Positions 1-7,604 of a stretch of 64,000 bases of DNA are shown piece by piece. The stretch is from contig NZ_CP154261.1 of the NCBI RefSeq assembly GCF_039511225.1, forward strand, positions 4,030,001 through 4,094,000, in the 5' to 3' direction. Each line of letters starts with the position of its first letter. Position 1 is the stretch's first letter. Position numbers and translations under genes: made by a program. The stretch is from Sphingobacterium multivorum (GTDB lineage: Bacteria > Bacteroidota > Bacteroidia > Sphingobacteriales > Sphingobacteriaceae). The notes under the pieces are model-generated. The model had not been told where the DNA came from. It did not search any database and worked only from the letters and a program-made list of their open reading frames with translations.

Positions 1-226
1 CTGCGAAAACACCGAGAAAATTCCAAAAACCAGACCAAGGAATGGCTACAATTGGTTTAAGTGCTTTGGTATAAATGACCGTTGCAACAGCATTCGCGGT
101 ATCATGAAAGCCATTGACAAATTCAAAGGCCACAACGGCAAATAAACAAAGGGCAAAAACAATAAGGAGTCCAGTACTAAGATCGGTTTCCCCTAAGAGA
201 GGAATCATGTTGCAGAAAATGTGCAT
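1..226 (-). CDS. Inorganic phosphate transporter, PiT family (N-terminal part only)
   Basis: The minus strand is open from an ATG at 226 to the window edge, giving the first 75 residues of a membrane protein. After a short leader comes a hydrophobic helix and then the family signature around FVNGFHDTANAVATVIYT, which is diagnostic of low-affinity, cation-coupled phosphate permeases of the inner membrane. A second in-frame Met (codon at 208) is an alternative start. The rest of the gene, and any PhoU-like partner, lies outside the window. The identification rests on the signature motif and is firm. The start choice is less certain. Confidence 0.88.
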   Translation of the reverse strand, partial: MHIFCNMIPLLGETDLSTGLLIVFALCLFAVVAFEFVNGFHDTANAVATVIYTKALKPIVAIPWSGFWNFLGVFA

Positions 227-885
227 AGTATTCTTTCATAAGATTTATGGTTGTCCTTGCTTAGTTTTTCTTACTTGCTGAGTTTTCCTTAAGGAAAACT
301 ACCGCAGGAACAATCGCTTCATTCAGCTCAAAAATAATTTTCAGATGTTAACTTTTGATAAAGGATATATTACGTTATACAACAAGAAAGAAAAACTTAA
401 AACACTGTTAACGAATCTTATTCCGTCGCTATTTTATTTCTCACAAATTTCTTAATTTTCAGGGAGCTAATACGAACTTTATAGGGACCTCATTCGGACT
501 TCATTCGGATGAAAGCGAATAAAGACCGAATAAGTTCCGTAGAAATAACGATTATAAAACGGAATAAAATCAAATTTGACCACTAGTTTTTACCCAAATA
601 AATATAGACAAATCAAAACCCCGTAAAAGACCAGCTGTGAAGTAAGAGTCGTATTAGACCAACTGTAAAGTAAAAGCCGTGTTAAACCTTTTGTAAACCT
701 TTTTCAAGAATGGACATTGCTATCTGCAAAAAACCAAGCAGACGATTCAAGGGAATTTTGATCCGCCATTTACAGCAAAAACAGGACGATTTACCGATTC
801 AAACCTACAGTCCACCGAAAAGCACAAACTTTTTAAATTTAAACTCGTTACTTTAGACAAAAATAAATTTAACACCGAATTAATT
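227..885. other. Long AT-rich intergenic region between divergent genes
   Basis: Between the PiT gene (minus) and the alpha/beta hydrolase (plus) there are 659 bp without a convincing ORF. It contains short repeated ATTCGG/CCGAAT motifs at about 490-530 that can pair with one another, a TCAAATTTGA palindrome at 570-579, and a 28-bp imperfect tandem repeat (listed separately). A sequence TACTTTAG at 849-856, 30 bp before the hydrolase ATG, resembles the Bacteroidetes -7 element TAnnTTTG with one mismatch. No clear -33 element is visible. Confidence 0.5.
628..683. repeat. Imperfect 28-bp tandem repeat, two copies
   Basis: Positions 628-655 and 656-683 are two adjacent 28-bp units that both begin AGACCA and differ at five positions, four of them A/G differences. 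They are followed by a shorter direct repeat of AAACCTTTT. The repeat is non-coding. Role unknown: it could be a simple duplication or a pair of binding sites. Confidence 0.7.
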
Positions 886-1833
886 ATGCCTAAATCCTCC
901 TCATTAAACTGTTCCCTGACGAACTATGCTCCCTTACAGCGGATTACACTTCGTACGCTACCTTTTCTCGTCGCTATGTATTGCCTACTCTTCGCGCAAC
1001 ATGCAAAAGCTCAATCTTTAGACTGGTCTACAAAAGATATTATATTTAAAAGTGAGGGTATTAAGTTAACAGGAACCATACTTCAGCCTCGCCGTGCCCA
1101 TGCGGCCATTGTCCTTATCCATGGTTCTGGACAAGAGAAAAGGATGATGGAGTTTGCCTCATATTTGGCTCAAAACGGTATTGCTGTATTTACTTATGAC
1201 AAGCGCGGAGTTGGTAAATCTGAGGGAACCTACGCTGGCCCTGAGGTCGGTACAAATAATATCGACTCTGCCAACCTCCACCTGCTGGCCAAAGATGCAC
1301 AAGCAGCGGTAAAAGCATTCCATCAGCAACTCGGGAAGGCGAACATTCCAATGGGACTACTTGGATTCAGCCAAGCGGGATGGATCATTCCCTTAGCGAC
1401 TAACCAAAATCCTTTGATCGACTTTTTTGTCTTGTACAGTGGAGCAGTTATCCCTGCCCGTGAGCAGCTGCGCTTCCAGTTCTTTACGAATGGAAAAAAA
1501 GATTTTTGGGATAAACATACGGAAGCCGATGCCCGACAACATGTGGCGAATGATCCGGATCGCTATCAATTTACAAATACCGATCCCATGACACCACTTA
1601 AAACGATAACAACTCCAGGGCTCTGGCTTTTTGGATCCAAAGATATCCAAATACCTGTAGGTTTATCCATTGAACGTCTCAATGCACTTAAAGCACAAGG
1701 AAAGCCTTTCGAATATTGCCTATTTCCTTTATTAGATCACAATACAAGCCTTTCGGCATCTAGTGAACCTAGCACTATTGCATTGAACTGGATCAAAAGT
1801 AGAAGTAAAAAAAAGGCACAAAGAACCTCTTGA
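886..1833 (+). CDS. Secreted alpha/beta hydrolase
   Basis: A 315-residue protein with a hydrophobic stretch around residues 25-43 that would act as a signal peptide after an unusually long polar N-terminus. A later start at Met31 would give a short signal-like leader instead. The catalytic triad of the fold is visible: Ser162 in the nucleophile elbow GFSQAG, Asp253 in GSKDIQ and His285 in LLDHN. The oxyanion-side motif LIHGSG lies near residue 78. It belongs to the general dienelactone-hydrolase/peptidase-like group of esterases, and substrate cannot be read from the sequence. It is a single gene that ends at a bidirectional terminator. Confidence 0.8.
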   Translation: MPKSSSLNCSLTNYAPLQRITLRTLPFLVAMYCLLFAQHAKAQSLDWSTKDIIFKSEGIKLTGTILQPRRAHAAIVLIHGSGQEKRMMEFASYLAQNGIAVFTYDKRGVGKSEGTYAGPEVGTNNIDSANLHLLAKDAQAAVKAFHQQLGKANIPMGLLGFSQAGWIIPLATNQNPLIDFFVLYSGAVIPAREQLRFQFFTNGKKDFWDKHTEADARQHVANDPDRYQFTNTDPMTPLKTITTPGLWLFGSKDIQIPVGLSIERLNALKAQGKPFEYCLFPLLDHNTSLSASSEPSTIALNWIKSRSKKKAQRTS

Positions 1834-1864
1834 TAAGGTTTCATGAACATAAGATTAAGCATTA

Positions 1865-1897
1865 AAAAAGGCCTAAATAAAAAACTTAGGCCTTTCT
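1865..1897. terminator. Bidirectional intrinsic terminator
   Basis: Perfect stem AGGCCTAA/TTAGGCCT with an A-run on one side and a T-rich run on the other. It lies between the convergent hydrolase and membrane-protein genes and can serve both. Confidence 0.8.
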
Positions 1898-1927
1898 TCA
1901 ATCAATTCAAATGTTTAACTCGCTGGA

Positions 1928-2593
1928 TTAATGCAAATCCGCACGAAGCACTTTATTTTTGTTCAATGCTCTATTGGAATAGATGATATACAAGGTGCCG
2001 ATGATGGTTGGCGTAATCCAAACCAGCGTTGAACCAAGCTGAATCCCGGCAACTAAAAAGGCAGTCACCGACGCAATCAATGCGCCTACCATACGACCCA
2101 AATGACTGACCAGCCAACCATTTTTCTTTTCTTTGAAACTTTTAAACAGCTGAAAATCCCGAATACTCATAAATGCACCAAAACCACCAAAAAAGACATA
2201 TAAAGCAGAATTTGCCACCTGCTGTACCAATCCAATTAAACCAAGACACAACATACCAACCGATGCAAGCAGCATCGTAGCCGAAATAAGTTTGTCTTTC
2301 CAATCGGCCTGTTGTTTAATCTTACTGCGTAAAGTCAACGCGCGATTACCCGCCAGAATGAGATAGATGGTAAAGATACCGATCAAAAATAAAAATGTGT
2401 TTTCGTGGCCCGGCATTCTCGCAATAACGAGTGAAATTAAAGAACTAATCACCATCGCATAGGAAAATATGATCCCCGTCTTCTTATGCCCTGCTCCTCC
2501 CTTTTTTACAGCCACACTGATCAGGCCGGTAATCAATCCTATTCCACCAAAAAATGCGTGAAAGTAGATCAATGTCTTAATTGTTTCTTCCAT
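1928..2593 (-). CDS. Multi-pass membrane protein, DUF2306-like
   Basis: 221 residues with about six or seven hydrophobic segments. It begins with a helix rich in Phe, Gly and Ile (residues 7-28), followed by a Gly/Lys/His loop (KKGGAGHKKTG) and an AGNRAL motif after the fourth segment. The layout and loop motif resemble small Bacteroidetes membrane proteins annotated as DUF2306. The family assignment is from memory of the pattern and not certain, and no activity is known. The gene stands alone, with 169 bp between its start and the next gene upstream on the same strand. Confidence 0.6.
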   Translation of the reverse strand: MEETIKTLIYFHAFFGGIGLITGLISVAVKKGGAGHKKTGIIFSYAMVISSLISLVIARMPGHENTFLFLIGIFTIYLILAGNRALTLRSKIKQQADWKDKLISATMLLASVGMLCLGLIGLVQQVANSALYVFFGGFGAFMSIRDFQLFKSFKEKKNGWLVSHLGRMVGALIASVTAFLVAGIQLGSTLVWITPTIIGTLYIIYSNRALNKNKVLRADLH

Positions 2594-2762
2594 AGTTCTT
2601 CTTTAATAATTGTTTATAGCTAATAATGGTATTGAAGCAAAAAGGCGAATGGTTATGCCTGGTTTAAAATAGATAGACAGGAAACAGCGCTATGATGCCG
2701 TTTGCGACAATAGCCCAAATGTAAAAAATATCCTTTTAATTATCTAAATGTTTAAATAAAAA

Positions 2763-3755
2763 TCACTCTTTTTCCTCACGGACGAGAAAATCATAAGAGT
2801 ACCAGAATTTCAGGTCCCCATAGGAATTAAGGTTTCCTAGGCTATAGCTAATGGGATAATCAAAGCTATTCTGTTGCAGTTCAAGTTCATTTTTATAATC
2901 AATGACAAGTTTTTTAATAGCGTCCAAACCTGTTGCGCGTCTAATAAAACTAGTTTGACGTCCACCACGCAAATAAACCAGCACATCGGAACGATTTAAC
3001 ACCGTTTCGTCGGTTTTCGTCAGAAATTGATTGTACAGCAATTTTTCCAATACGTTTTTAAGATCACCACGTGGAAAATCACTTTCTCCCATCATAATCG
3101 AGTGGGTACCATAGTTGACTGACGAAACATAGTAGGGATTATATCCTATTTTTTTAAACTTCCCTAGTGCATCCTTACTAAAAGCCTGTTCATAGTCTTT
3201 CAGATCCGCATAGAGACTAAATGTAATATGTTCTCGACGCAATAACAGGCTATTAGTTCTTTTTATCGTGGTAGAATCATGGTGACGGACCAATTTGAGT
3301 ACACTATCTACGTCAGGGCTATTATTAAGATGGTAGCGTATCGCTCTATAATCGAAAAATGCCCCTACAGACGATTGCCTCAAAACAGCCGGTTCCCCCT
3401 TGCTTTTCTTAGCGAAAGCTCGCACAGCATCAAATCCAGGAATGATACGGATTGGAGCTAAAGTTGGCTGTGTAGAAGAAATTGTGCTCTTGAAAGGTTT
3501 ATAATTGCGAAGGGAAGTTAGTTTTAGTTGCGGCGTAGTATCTTTTAATCCCCAAACTGTCCCCAAATAGAAGTTTTTATCTGTAGTGCCATCCACGTAG
3601 ATCTGGCTAACCGAAAACCCGACGGAACGCCCTACAAATTGATACCTTTTAGCCATTGTTCCATCACCGATCTCCCTAGCGTCAAAATCACTATCTTCTT
3701 TGTCACAACTGGACAAAAAACAAATGCTTAATAACAACAGGAAAAGATATTTCAT
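2763..3755 (-). CDS. CDC-like pore-forming lipoprotein (thiol-activated cytolysin fold, no domain 4)
   Basis: 330 residues with a lipoprotein signal (lipobox LSSC, Cys17). The C-terminal half reads like the core of cholesterol-dependent cytolysins in the right order: an amphipathic strand region ITFSLYADLKD (177-187), the signature YVSSVNYG (209-216; compare YISSVAYGR in true CDCs), a stretch ending in a Leu/Val-rich strand and a double Gly (264-265; compare VILGGDP in CDCs), a conserved helix, and PISYSL (301-306; compare the PISYTTSFL element). The protein stops shortly after this, where CDC domain 4 with its Trp-rich undecapeptide would begin, so the cholesterol-binding module is missing. 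This matches the CDC-like (CDCL) proteins known from Bacteroidetes. It lies 18 bp downstream of a membrane protein/PadR pair. The fold call is my pattern match; the role as a toxin is inference. Confidence 0.68.
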   Translation of the reverse strand: MKYLFLLLLSICFLSSCDKEDSDFDAREIGDGTMAKRYQFVGRSVGFSVSQIYVDGTTDKNFYLGTVWGLKDTTPQLKLTSLRNYKPFKSTISSTQPTLAPIRIIPGFDAVRAFAKKSKGEPAVLRQSSVGAFFDYRAIRYHLNNSPDVDSVLKLVRHHDSTTIKRTNSLLLRREHITFSLYADLKDYEQAFSKDALGKFKKIGYNPYYVSSVNYGTHSIMMGESDFPRGDLKNVLEKLLYNQFLTKTDETVLNRSDVLVYLRGGRQTSFIRRATGLDAIKKLVIDYKNELELQQNSFDYPISYSLGNLNSYGDLKFWYSYDFLVREEKE

Positions 3756-3773
3756 AATTTAAAAAATTAATCG

Positions 3774-4448
3774 TCAGCTCTGGTGCAGCACTTCGATCTC
3801 ATCTACCCGTCGGACAATGGCCTTTAGATTCTTCTCAAAGATAGACAAAATTCCTAATCCAATATACATAAAAATAAGAATAACAACACGATACAAAGCT
3901 AAAGGAACATAATTAACGATCCATTCCGAAGAAATCAACCCGATGATCAAAACCATAATCGGTATTGTTAAACCAAGATAATTGCGATAAACGCAGTATT
4001 TGTTCCCTCGAGGCCGATGCCGCAATAGGTATACTGGAATATAAAAAACTAGTGTACCAATCATCCCTAATTTTAATCCCGTCCAAAAAGCATCTGCATC
4101 GAGCGGCACAAAATAATAGAACAATGTGAAGTACAGGATATAAATTGCACTATGCCAATGCTTGACGAACTGTAAAAAATCAGCAGGAAATTTATTGATC
4201 TGTTTTCTTTGCAGATTCAATTCATAACTAGCTGCAATGCTTCCAAACCCCGCCTCTCCAAAACCGGCATAAGCGAGATCAATGGCTCGATTGAAATACA
4301 TGCCGGCATCTGAAGACATCAGTTCCTCTACCTTACAGGCGAAGTGATCCAAAATTTCAATTTGAACATCAACATAATGATATCCTTTAGAACGGATAAA
4401 ATCCATCAGAATACCTAACTCCGCTTTGGTCAATTTCTTTTCTGTCAT
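3774..4448 (-). CDS. Membrane protein paired with PadR regulator
   Basis: 224 residues. A cytosolic N-terminal helical part (1-95) contains a segment around VDVQIEILDHFACKVEELM, which resembles the HAAS-type helical domain often encoded next to PadR regulators. Four or more membrane segments follow (about 97-205). Its ATG overlaps the stop codon of the PadR gene by 4 bp, so the two are translationally coupled. Such pairs usually form an autoregulated unit controlling membrane-active functions. The CDC-like lipoprotein follows 18 bp downstream and may be the third gene of the operon. Function unknown. Confidence 0.7.
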   Translation of the reverse strand: MTEKKLTKAELGILMDFIRSKGYHYVDVQIEILDHFACKVEELMSSDAGMYFNRAIDLAYAGFGEAGFGSIAASYELNLQRKQINKFPADFLQFVKHWHSAIYILYFTLFYYFVPLDADAFWTGLKLGMIGTLVFYIPVYLLRHRPRGNKYCVYRNYLGLTIPIMVLIIGLISSEWIVNYVPLALYRVVILIFMYIGLGILSIFEKNLKAIVRRVDEIEVLHQS

Positions 4449-4783
4449 GATACAATTGGTTTCGTGTTCAAAATAACCTGCAACTTCTCCACAAAGGTCA
4501 ACGCATCTTTCATTTTACTTATCTGCGCTTTTTTTCCTTTCACTGTCAGGGAGTAATACTTTCTTGCTCTTCCATCGACAACTTCTATTGCTGTATCCAG
4601 GAGCCCTTCCGCTTCTAGCTTATGTAGTGCAGGATAAAGCGCTCCCTCAGTGAGGATAAACTCCCCATCTGTTAAGAGTTTTACCTGCTGAGTCATTTCA
4701 TAGCCATACATTCTTTCCGTTCCAGACAATAGCTTCAGAATAATCGTTTGTAAAGTGCCTTTTAATAGCTTCGTATCTTTCAT
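4445..4783 (-). CDS. PadR-family transcriptional regulator
   Basis: 112 residues, the usual size for the short PadR class (one winged-helix domain plus a short C-terminal dimerisation helix). Typical sequence elements are LLKGTLQTIILKLLSG at the start, the MYGYEMTQQ recognition region, the wing with LTEGALYPALHKLEAEGLL, and ARKYYSLTVKGK. It would bind DNA as a dimer, often repressing its own operon. It is the first gene of a three-gene minus-strand group with the membrane protein and the CDC-like lipoprotein. The effector is unknown. Confidence 0.92.
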   Translation of the reverse strand: MKDTKLLKGTLQTIILKLLSGTERMYGYEMTQQVKLLTDGEFILTEGALYPALHKLEAEGLLDTAIEVVDGRARKYYSLTVKGKKAQISKMKDALTFVEKLQVILNTKPIVS

Positions 4784-4988
4784 TCGTTCATCTTAAAAAA
4801 GTAATTAAATATACCTAATTTTCTTATATATACAAAAACATAAAAAAACTATGATACAGCAGGTTGCATTTTAACTTCCATCATCAGGTTGGGCGTTTGC
4901 ACGGCCTTTTGACTGCACCGCTTCTACCCTGCTTTTGCCTTGCTTTTGGAATTCACCTAGCAAATCCCTATGAATCGCCCAGTCTTAA

Positions 4989-5035
4989 CCTAGTTCACTA
5001 GGTAAACACAAGGTTTCAGCTAAGTGTTTACTAGG
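4989..5035. repeat. Nested inverted repeats upstream of padR
   Basis: CCTAG-TTCA-CTAGG (4989-5002) is a perfect 5-bp-arm palindrome. It overlaps a second inverted repeat, GTAAACAC (5002-5009) with GTGTTTAC (5024-5031), and ACTAGG recurs directly at 4997-5002 and 5030-5035. About 210-240 bp from the padR start, this is far for an operator; it could be an RNA structure or remnant. Confidence 0.55.
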
Positions 5036-5096
5036 AACAAGAGCGAACAAAGGTAATGACAGGAGCGAATAAAGGCATAAGCAGGTCGGGAGCGAA

Positions 5097-5130
5097 AAAG
5101 CCGCTAGAGCTGGGAACTCCAAACGGCTTT
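5097..5130 (-). terminator. Intrinsic terminator of the pentapeptide-repeat gene
   Basis: Stem AAAGCCG/CGGCTTT with an inner GAG/CTC pairing. Read on the minus strand it ends in a T-run, and it lies just downstream of the pentapeptide-repeat gene. Confidence 0.75.
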
Positions 5131-5160
5131 GCACTAACAATTATATATAGAATGATATGA

Positions 5161-5928
5161 TTATCCTGCTTTTAATAGATCAACAATAAGACGATCTCTA
5201 TTTTCATTCAATGAGGGGTAAAACTGATTTAGATCAACCAATATGATTGGCATCCCCCTATTTTCGGGTTTATACAAGACATTATCCACCAAGTCCCGAC
5301 AGAAAACCAACGATTCATTATCCGTAAACACTTCTCTTGACCTTTTGAGGAAACTATCAAAAAAACGTCTGGGATTATTGATGATTTTAAGATGCTCTTG
5401 GTTTGGAAAAACTGTACTGGAGAGATCTAACCCTCGAGAAAATATGACGTCCTTTAATTCTGCATGACCAAAATTTACCAAGGGAGTCTTTAATGGTTTG
5501 GCTTTTTTGAGAATAAAAAGATTGGTGGAATATAAATCTTCTGTAAAAGGAATTCCATAAAACCATGAAGAACTGATCTTTCCTTTAAATACCACATGAA
5601 TCAAATTCGTCCCGTCGAAAGTTGTTTTGTCAAATGTATTGTAAAGGAAGGACGATTTTTCAATTTTTAGATTTCCAATGATGGCTTTCGAAAAATCATT
5701 CGCTTCGAATGTACTTTCCATCCAAAGCCCAGATTCCTGAAAAACAACAGACTGAAAGTTACAGTCTACAAAGGTACAGCGGATGAACTTACAATCACGA
5801 AACATGGAGTTCATGAAGCTTTTCCCTTTTATCTTGCAATCGATAAAAGAACAGTTTTTTAAGACTTTGTGATTGAATTCAAAACTTTCAATCTCACTTT
5901 GCTGGAATATTTTATTAGTCAGTGCCAT
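5161..5928 (-). CDS. Pentapeptide-repeat protein
   Basis: 255 residues. From about residue 14 to 115 the sequence shows the five-residue rhythm with C or F/L at the centre (for example CSFIDCKIKGKSF, CKFIRCTFVDCNFQ), which folds as a right-handed quadrilateral beta-helix. The C-terminal part (about 120-255) is not repetitive and has no recognised domain. There is no signal peptide, so it is cytosolic. Pentapeptide proteins range from DNA-gyrase mimics to scaffolds. The repeat stretch here is short and the C-terminal part long, so gyrase protection is not implied. The gene is monocistronic with its own terminator. Confidence 0.8.
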   Translation of the reverse strand: MALTNKIFQQSEIESFEFNHKVLKNCSFIDCKIKGKSFMNSMFRDCKFIRCTFVDCNFQSVVFQESGLWMESTFEANDFSKAIIGNLKIEKSSFLYNTFDKTTFDGTNLIHVVFKGKISSSWFYGIPFTEDLYSTNLFILKKAKPLKTPLVNFGHAELKDVIFSRGLDLSSTVFPNQEHLKIINNPRRFFDSFLKRSREVFTDNESLVFCRDLVDNVLYKPENRGMPIILVDLNQFYPSLNENRDRLIVDLLKAG

Positions 5929-6171
5929 GCTAAAAATGATTAATAGGCTAAAATTTCATAGTAGTTGCATTTCAAATGGATATTTAACGGCCAAAATCTC
6001 CATTTATACAATGATGACAACGGGAAAGACAAAACGTCCTAAAGGAATTTTGACTTTTTTTATTTTTTTTTATCCCAGCCTAAAACAGCCAAGACATAAA
6101 ACATGTCGTTGCATACTAACGATAGGAATATATTAGCCAGCCATTCTTCAACTGAACAATAAGCGCAAAAA

Positions 6172-6203
6172 AAGCCGCAAGGACGGGGAGTCCTTTACGG
6201 CTT
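6172..6203 (-). terminator. Intrinsic terminator, minus strand
   Basis: Outer stem AAGCCG/CGGCTT and inner stem AAGGAC/GTCCTT with a GGGGA loop. On the minus strand it is followed by seven T. Its architecture resembles the 5097-5130 terminator. No protein-coding gene of normal size lies upstream of it on this strand. Confidence 0.7.
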
Positions 6204-6221
6204 ACTACCTATGAAAAACAT

Positions 6222-6278
6222 TTACCTTACGTGTAAGGCACTATCTACTATGACAATTAAAATTAAAATGTCGCACAT
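6222..6278 (-). other. Possible tiny ORF or small RNA ahead of an orphan terminator
   Basis: An ATG at 6278 opens an 18-residue hydrophobic peptide (Met-Cys-Asp, then an Ile/Leu/Val run, ending His-Val-Arg) whose stop lies 19 bp before the minus-strand terminator. There is no ribosome-binding evidence. A non-coding small RNA using the same terminator is equally possible, and chance cannot be excluded. Confidence 0.25.
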
Positions 6279-6325
6279 AAATCTGCAGCACAATAAATTA
6301 ACAAATTAAGATCGGCTCATTTCTT

Positions 6326-6365
6326 ACTTCAAAAAAGCACCAAGAACTTCAAAAAAGCACCAAGA
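6326..6365. repeat. Perfect 20-bp tandem duplication
   Basis: ACTTCAAAAAAGCACCAAGA occurs twice without a gap (6326-6345, 6346-6365). It lies 180 bp upstream of the next gene start. Probably a replication-slippage duplication. Confidence 0.85.
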
Positions 6366-6546
6366 TATGTTTCGGCATTTCTTGGAACCAAATATAAAGT
6401 GCTCAGTCAGCGATTCAAGCCACCGTTTACAATTCGCCAAAAATGATTTACGATTCGTTCATTGTATTATTTTAATCGGCCGGTTAATTAGCTCTTTACT
6501 GCTAAAAGAAAAAAAAGTATATTGGTATACGCAATTAAAACTGTTT

Positions 6547-7593
6547 ATGAAATTGATAAAAAATATCTTGGTAGTGCTTGTACCGCTTTCCTTATTCAGC
6601 GGCATAACCTTTTCCCAAACCAAAGAGGAGCTTAAAAAAAAATATGAAAACAGCAGTATAGATGAAGAGCTCAAGAAGAAAATGGCTACGGAATATGTCT
6701 TTCCCGATAGCCTCATCTTACCCCCTTTACACTATACCAATTCCTATTATGTATTGGACTCTGCAGTCAATTATTTCCATTCTATTTCCATTGATGTTAT
6801 TGTACAGGATGAGATCCCCGACCATTATTCATTTTATATTTCACCTTTTAATATATCCCTAAACAATATGCCTTTATATTGTGGTATTCAATCTTCCGGT
6901 GGCGGTATTAGTGTTAAGACGGGTAAAGAAGAGGATATCAAATTTAATGGCATCTTTTCGCGTTGGTTTGAAAGGACAAAAAAAGCCTTAAAAACCAAGG
7001 GGTACTATGCCAGTTCGGATGCGGAGGGTGATTTTATCAGTGTCCGGAATGTTGTAGGCTGGCATAAAGGTTCTTATCGCATCACATTAAAAAAAGAAGG
7101 CTATATCGCGGGCAAGTCTATCCCAGATACTATTAAGCCTAAAGAAACCTATTTCAGCTGGGGCGATTATGAACATTCCTGGGTCACTATGTATGTCGAA
7201 GATTTAAGCACAAAAAAAGTGGTTAATGTAGGATCCCTAGCTTTCCCGGGTAAAAAGATTCAGATGAAAGGGCATATTACATCGTTCTTAGAGCAATACA
7301 AGTATTTCATCGATTTTGCCCAAAGGTCGAGGGATCTTGAGGGACTGAATGTCATCCGATACGACAAATTACCTAAAGTAACCATTGTTCAAAAAAATCT
7401 ACGCATTAATGGTAAATTGGTCAAGCTTGAAAAAGTACCAACCTACCACAACCGTACACACAATCCCGAACAAAGTAAAGTTGCCGGTGAAATCCCTATT
7501 CTATCCAAGGATAGTTATAACCCTACGACCGGTGAACTGACACTCGAAACGGGTGTGTTTGTAAAATGGCCAGAGAAAAAAGATGTTAATTAA
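6547..7593 (+). CDS. Secreted protein of unknown function (faintly DUF3472-like)
   Basis: The ATG at 6547 is preferred because it begins a clean signal peptide (MKLIKN, a Val/Leu-rich core, cleavage near SGITFSQ); an upstream in-frame ATG at 6367 adds 60 residues of unlikely sequence. The mature part starts with a Lys/Glu-rich helix. A central region with CGIQSSGGG, IFSRWFER, and DFISVRNVVGWHKGSYRITL recalls the beta-sandwich of DUF3472 proteins, where similar GIQ and W-x-x-G-x-x-Y-x-x elements occur; this resemblance is weak. The gene converges on the beta-propeller enzyme, with only 11 bp between their stop codons. No activity can be stated. Confidence 0.6.
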   Translation: MKLIKNILVVLVPLSLFSGITFSQTKEELKKKYENSSIDEELKKKMATEYVFPDSLILPPLHYTNSYYVLDSAVNYFHSISIDVIVQDEIPDHYSFYISPFNISLNNMPLYCGIQSSGGGISVKTGKEEDIKFNGIFSRWFERTKKALKTKGYYASSDAEGDFISVRNVVGWHKGSYRITLKKEGYIAGKSIPDTIKPKETYFSWGDYEHSWVTMYVEDLSTKKVVNVGSLAFPGKKIQMKGHITSFLEQYKYFIDFAQRSRDLEGLNVIRYDKLPKVTIVQKNLRINGKLVKLEKVPTYHNRTHNPEQSKVAGEIPILSKDSYNPTTGELTLETGVFVKWPEKKDVN

Positions 7594-7604
7594 AGGGAAT
7601 GCTT

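Larger units (their letters stand above)
4784..5160. other. Intergenic region with nested inverted repeats
   Basis: 377 bp upstream of padR. Contents: AT-rich promoter-like DNA next to padR, a CTGCTTTTGCCTTGCTTTTG direct duplication at about 4929-4949, the nested palindromes at 4989-5035, three GAGCGAA-type motifs between 5040 and 5096, and the terminator at 5097-5130. No ORF is convincing here. Confidence 0.5.
5929..6546. other. Intergenic region with an orphan minus-strand terminator
   Basis: 618 bp between the divergent pentapeptide gene and the secreted unknown. It holds a strong terminator on the minus strand (6172-6203) with no annotated gene feeding into it, a near-palindrome CCTTAC-GT-GTAAGG at 6225-6238, an 18-codon minus-strand ORF at 6222-6278, and a 20-bp tandem duplication at 6326-6365. 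An in-frame extension of the next gene starting at 6367 is not signal-peptide-like and was not adopted. Confidence 0.5.

Noticed and set aside
628..683. Tandem repeat as a CRISPR array
   Set aside because: Two directly adjacent, imperfect units with no spacers and no cas genes nearby.
5161..5928. Qnr-like gyrase-protecting protein
   Set aside because: Only the first 115 residues or so show pentapeptide rhythm and the long C-terminal part is unlike Qnr proteins.
5873..6136. 87-codon plus-strand ORF overlapping the start of the pentapeptide gene
   Set aside because: It covers the promoter of the pentapeptide gene, has no recognisable domain and reads low-complexity sequence.
6367..6546. N-terminal extension of the secreted unknown starting at 6367
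   Set aside because: The ATG at 6547 starts a clean signal peptide; the extra 60 residues have no signal or domain features and the region directly follows a slippage-type repeat.
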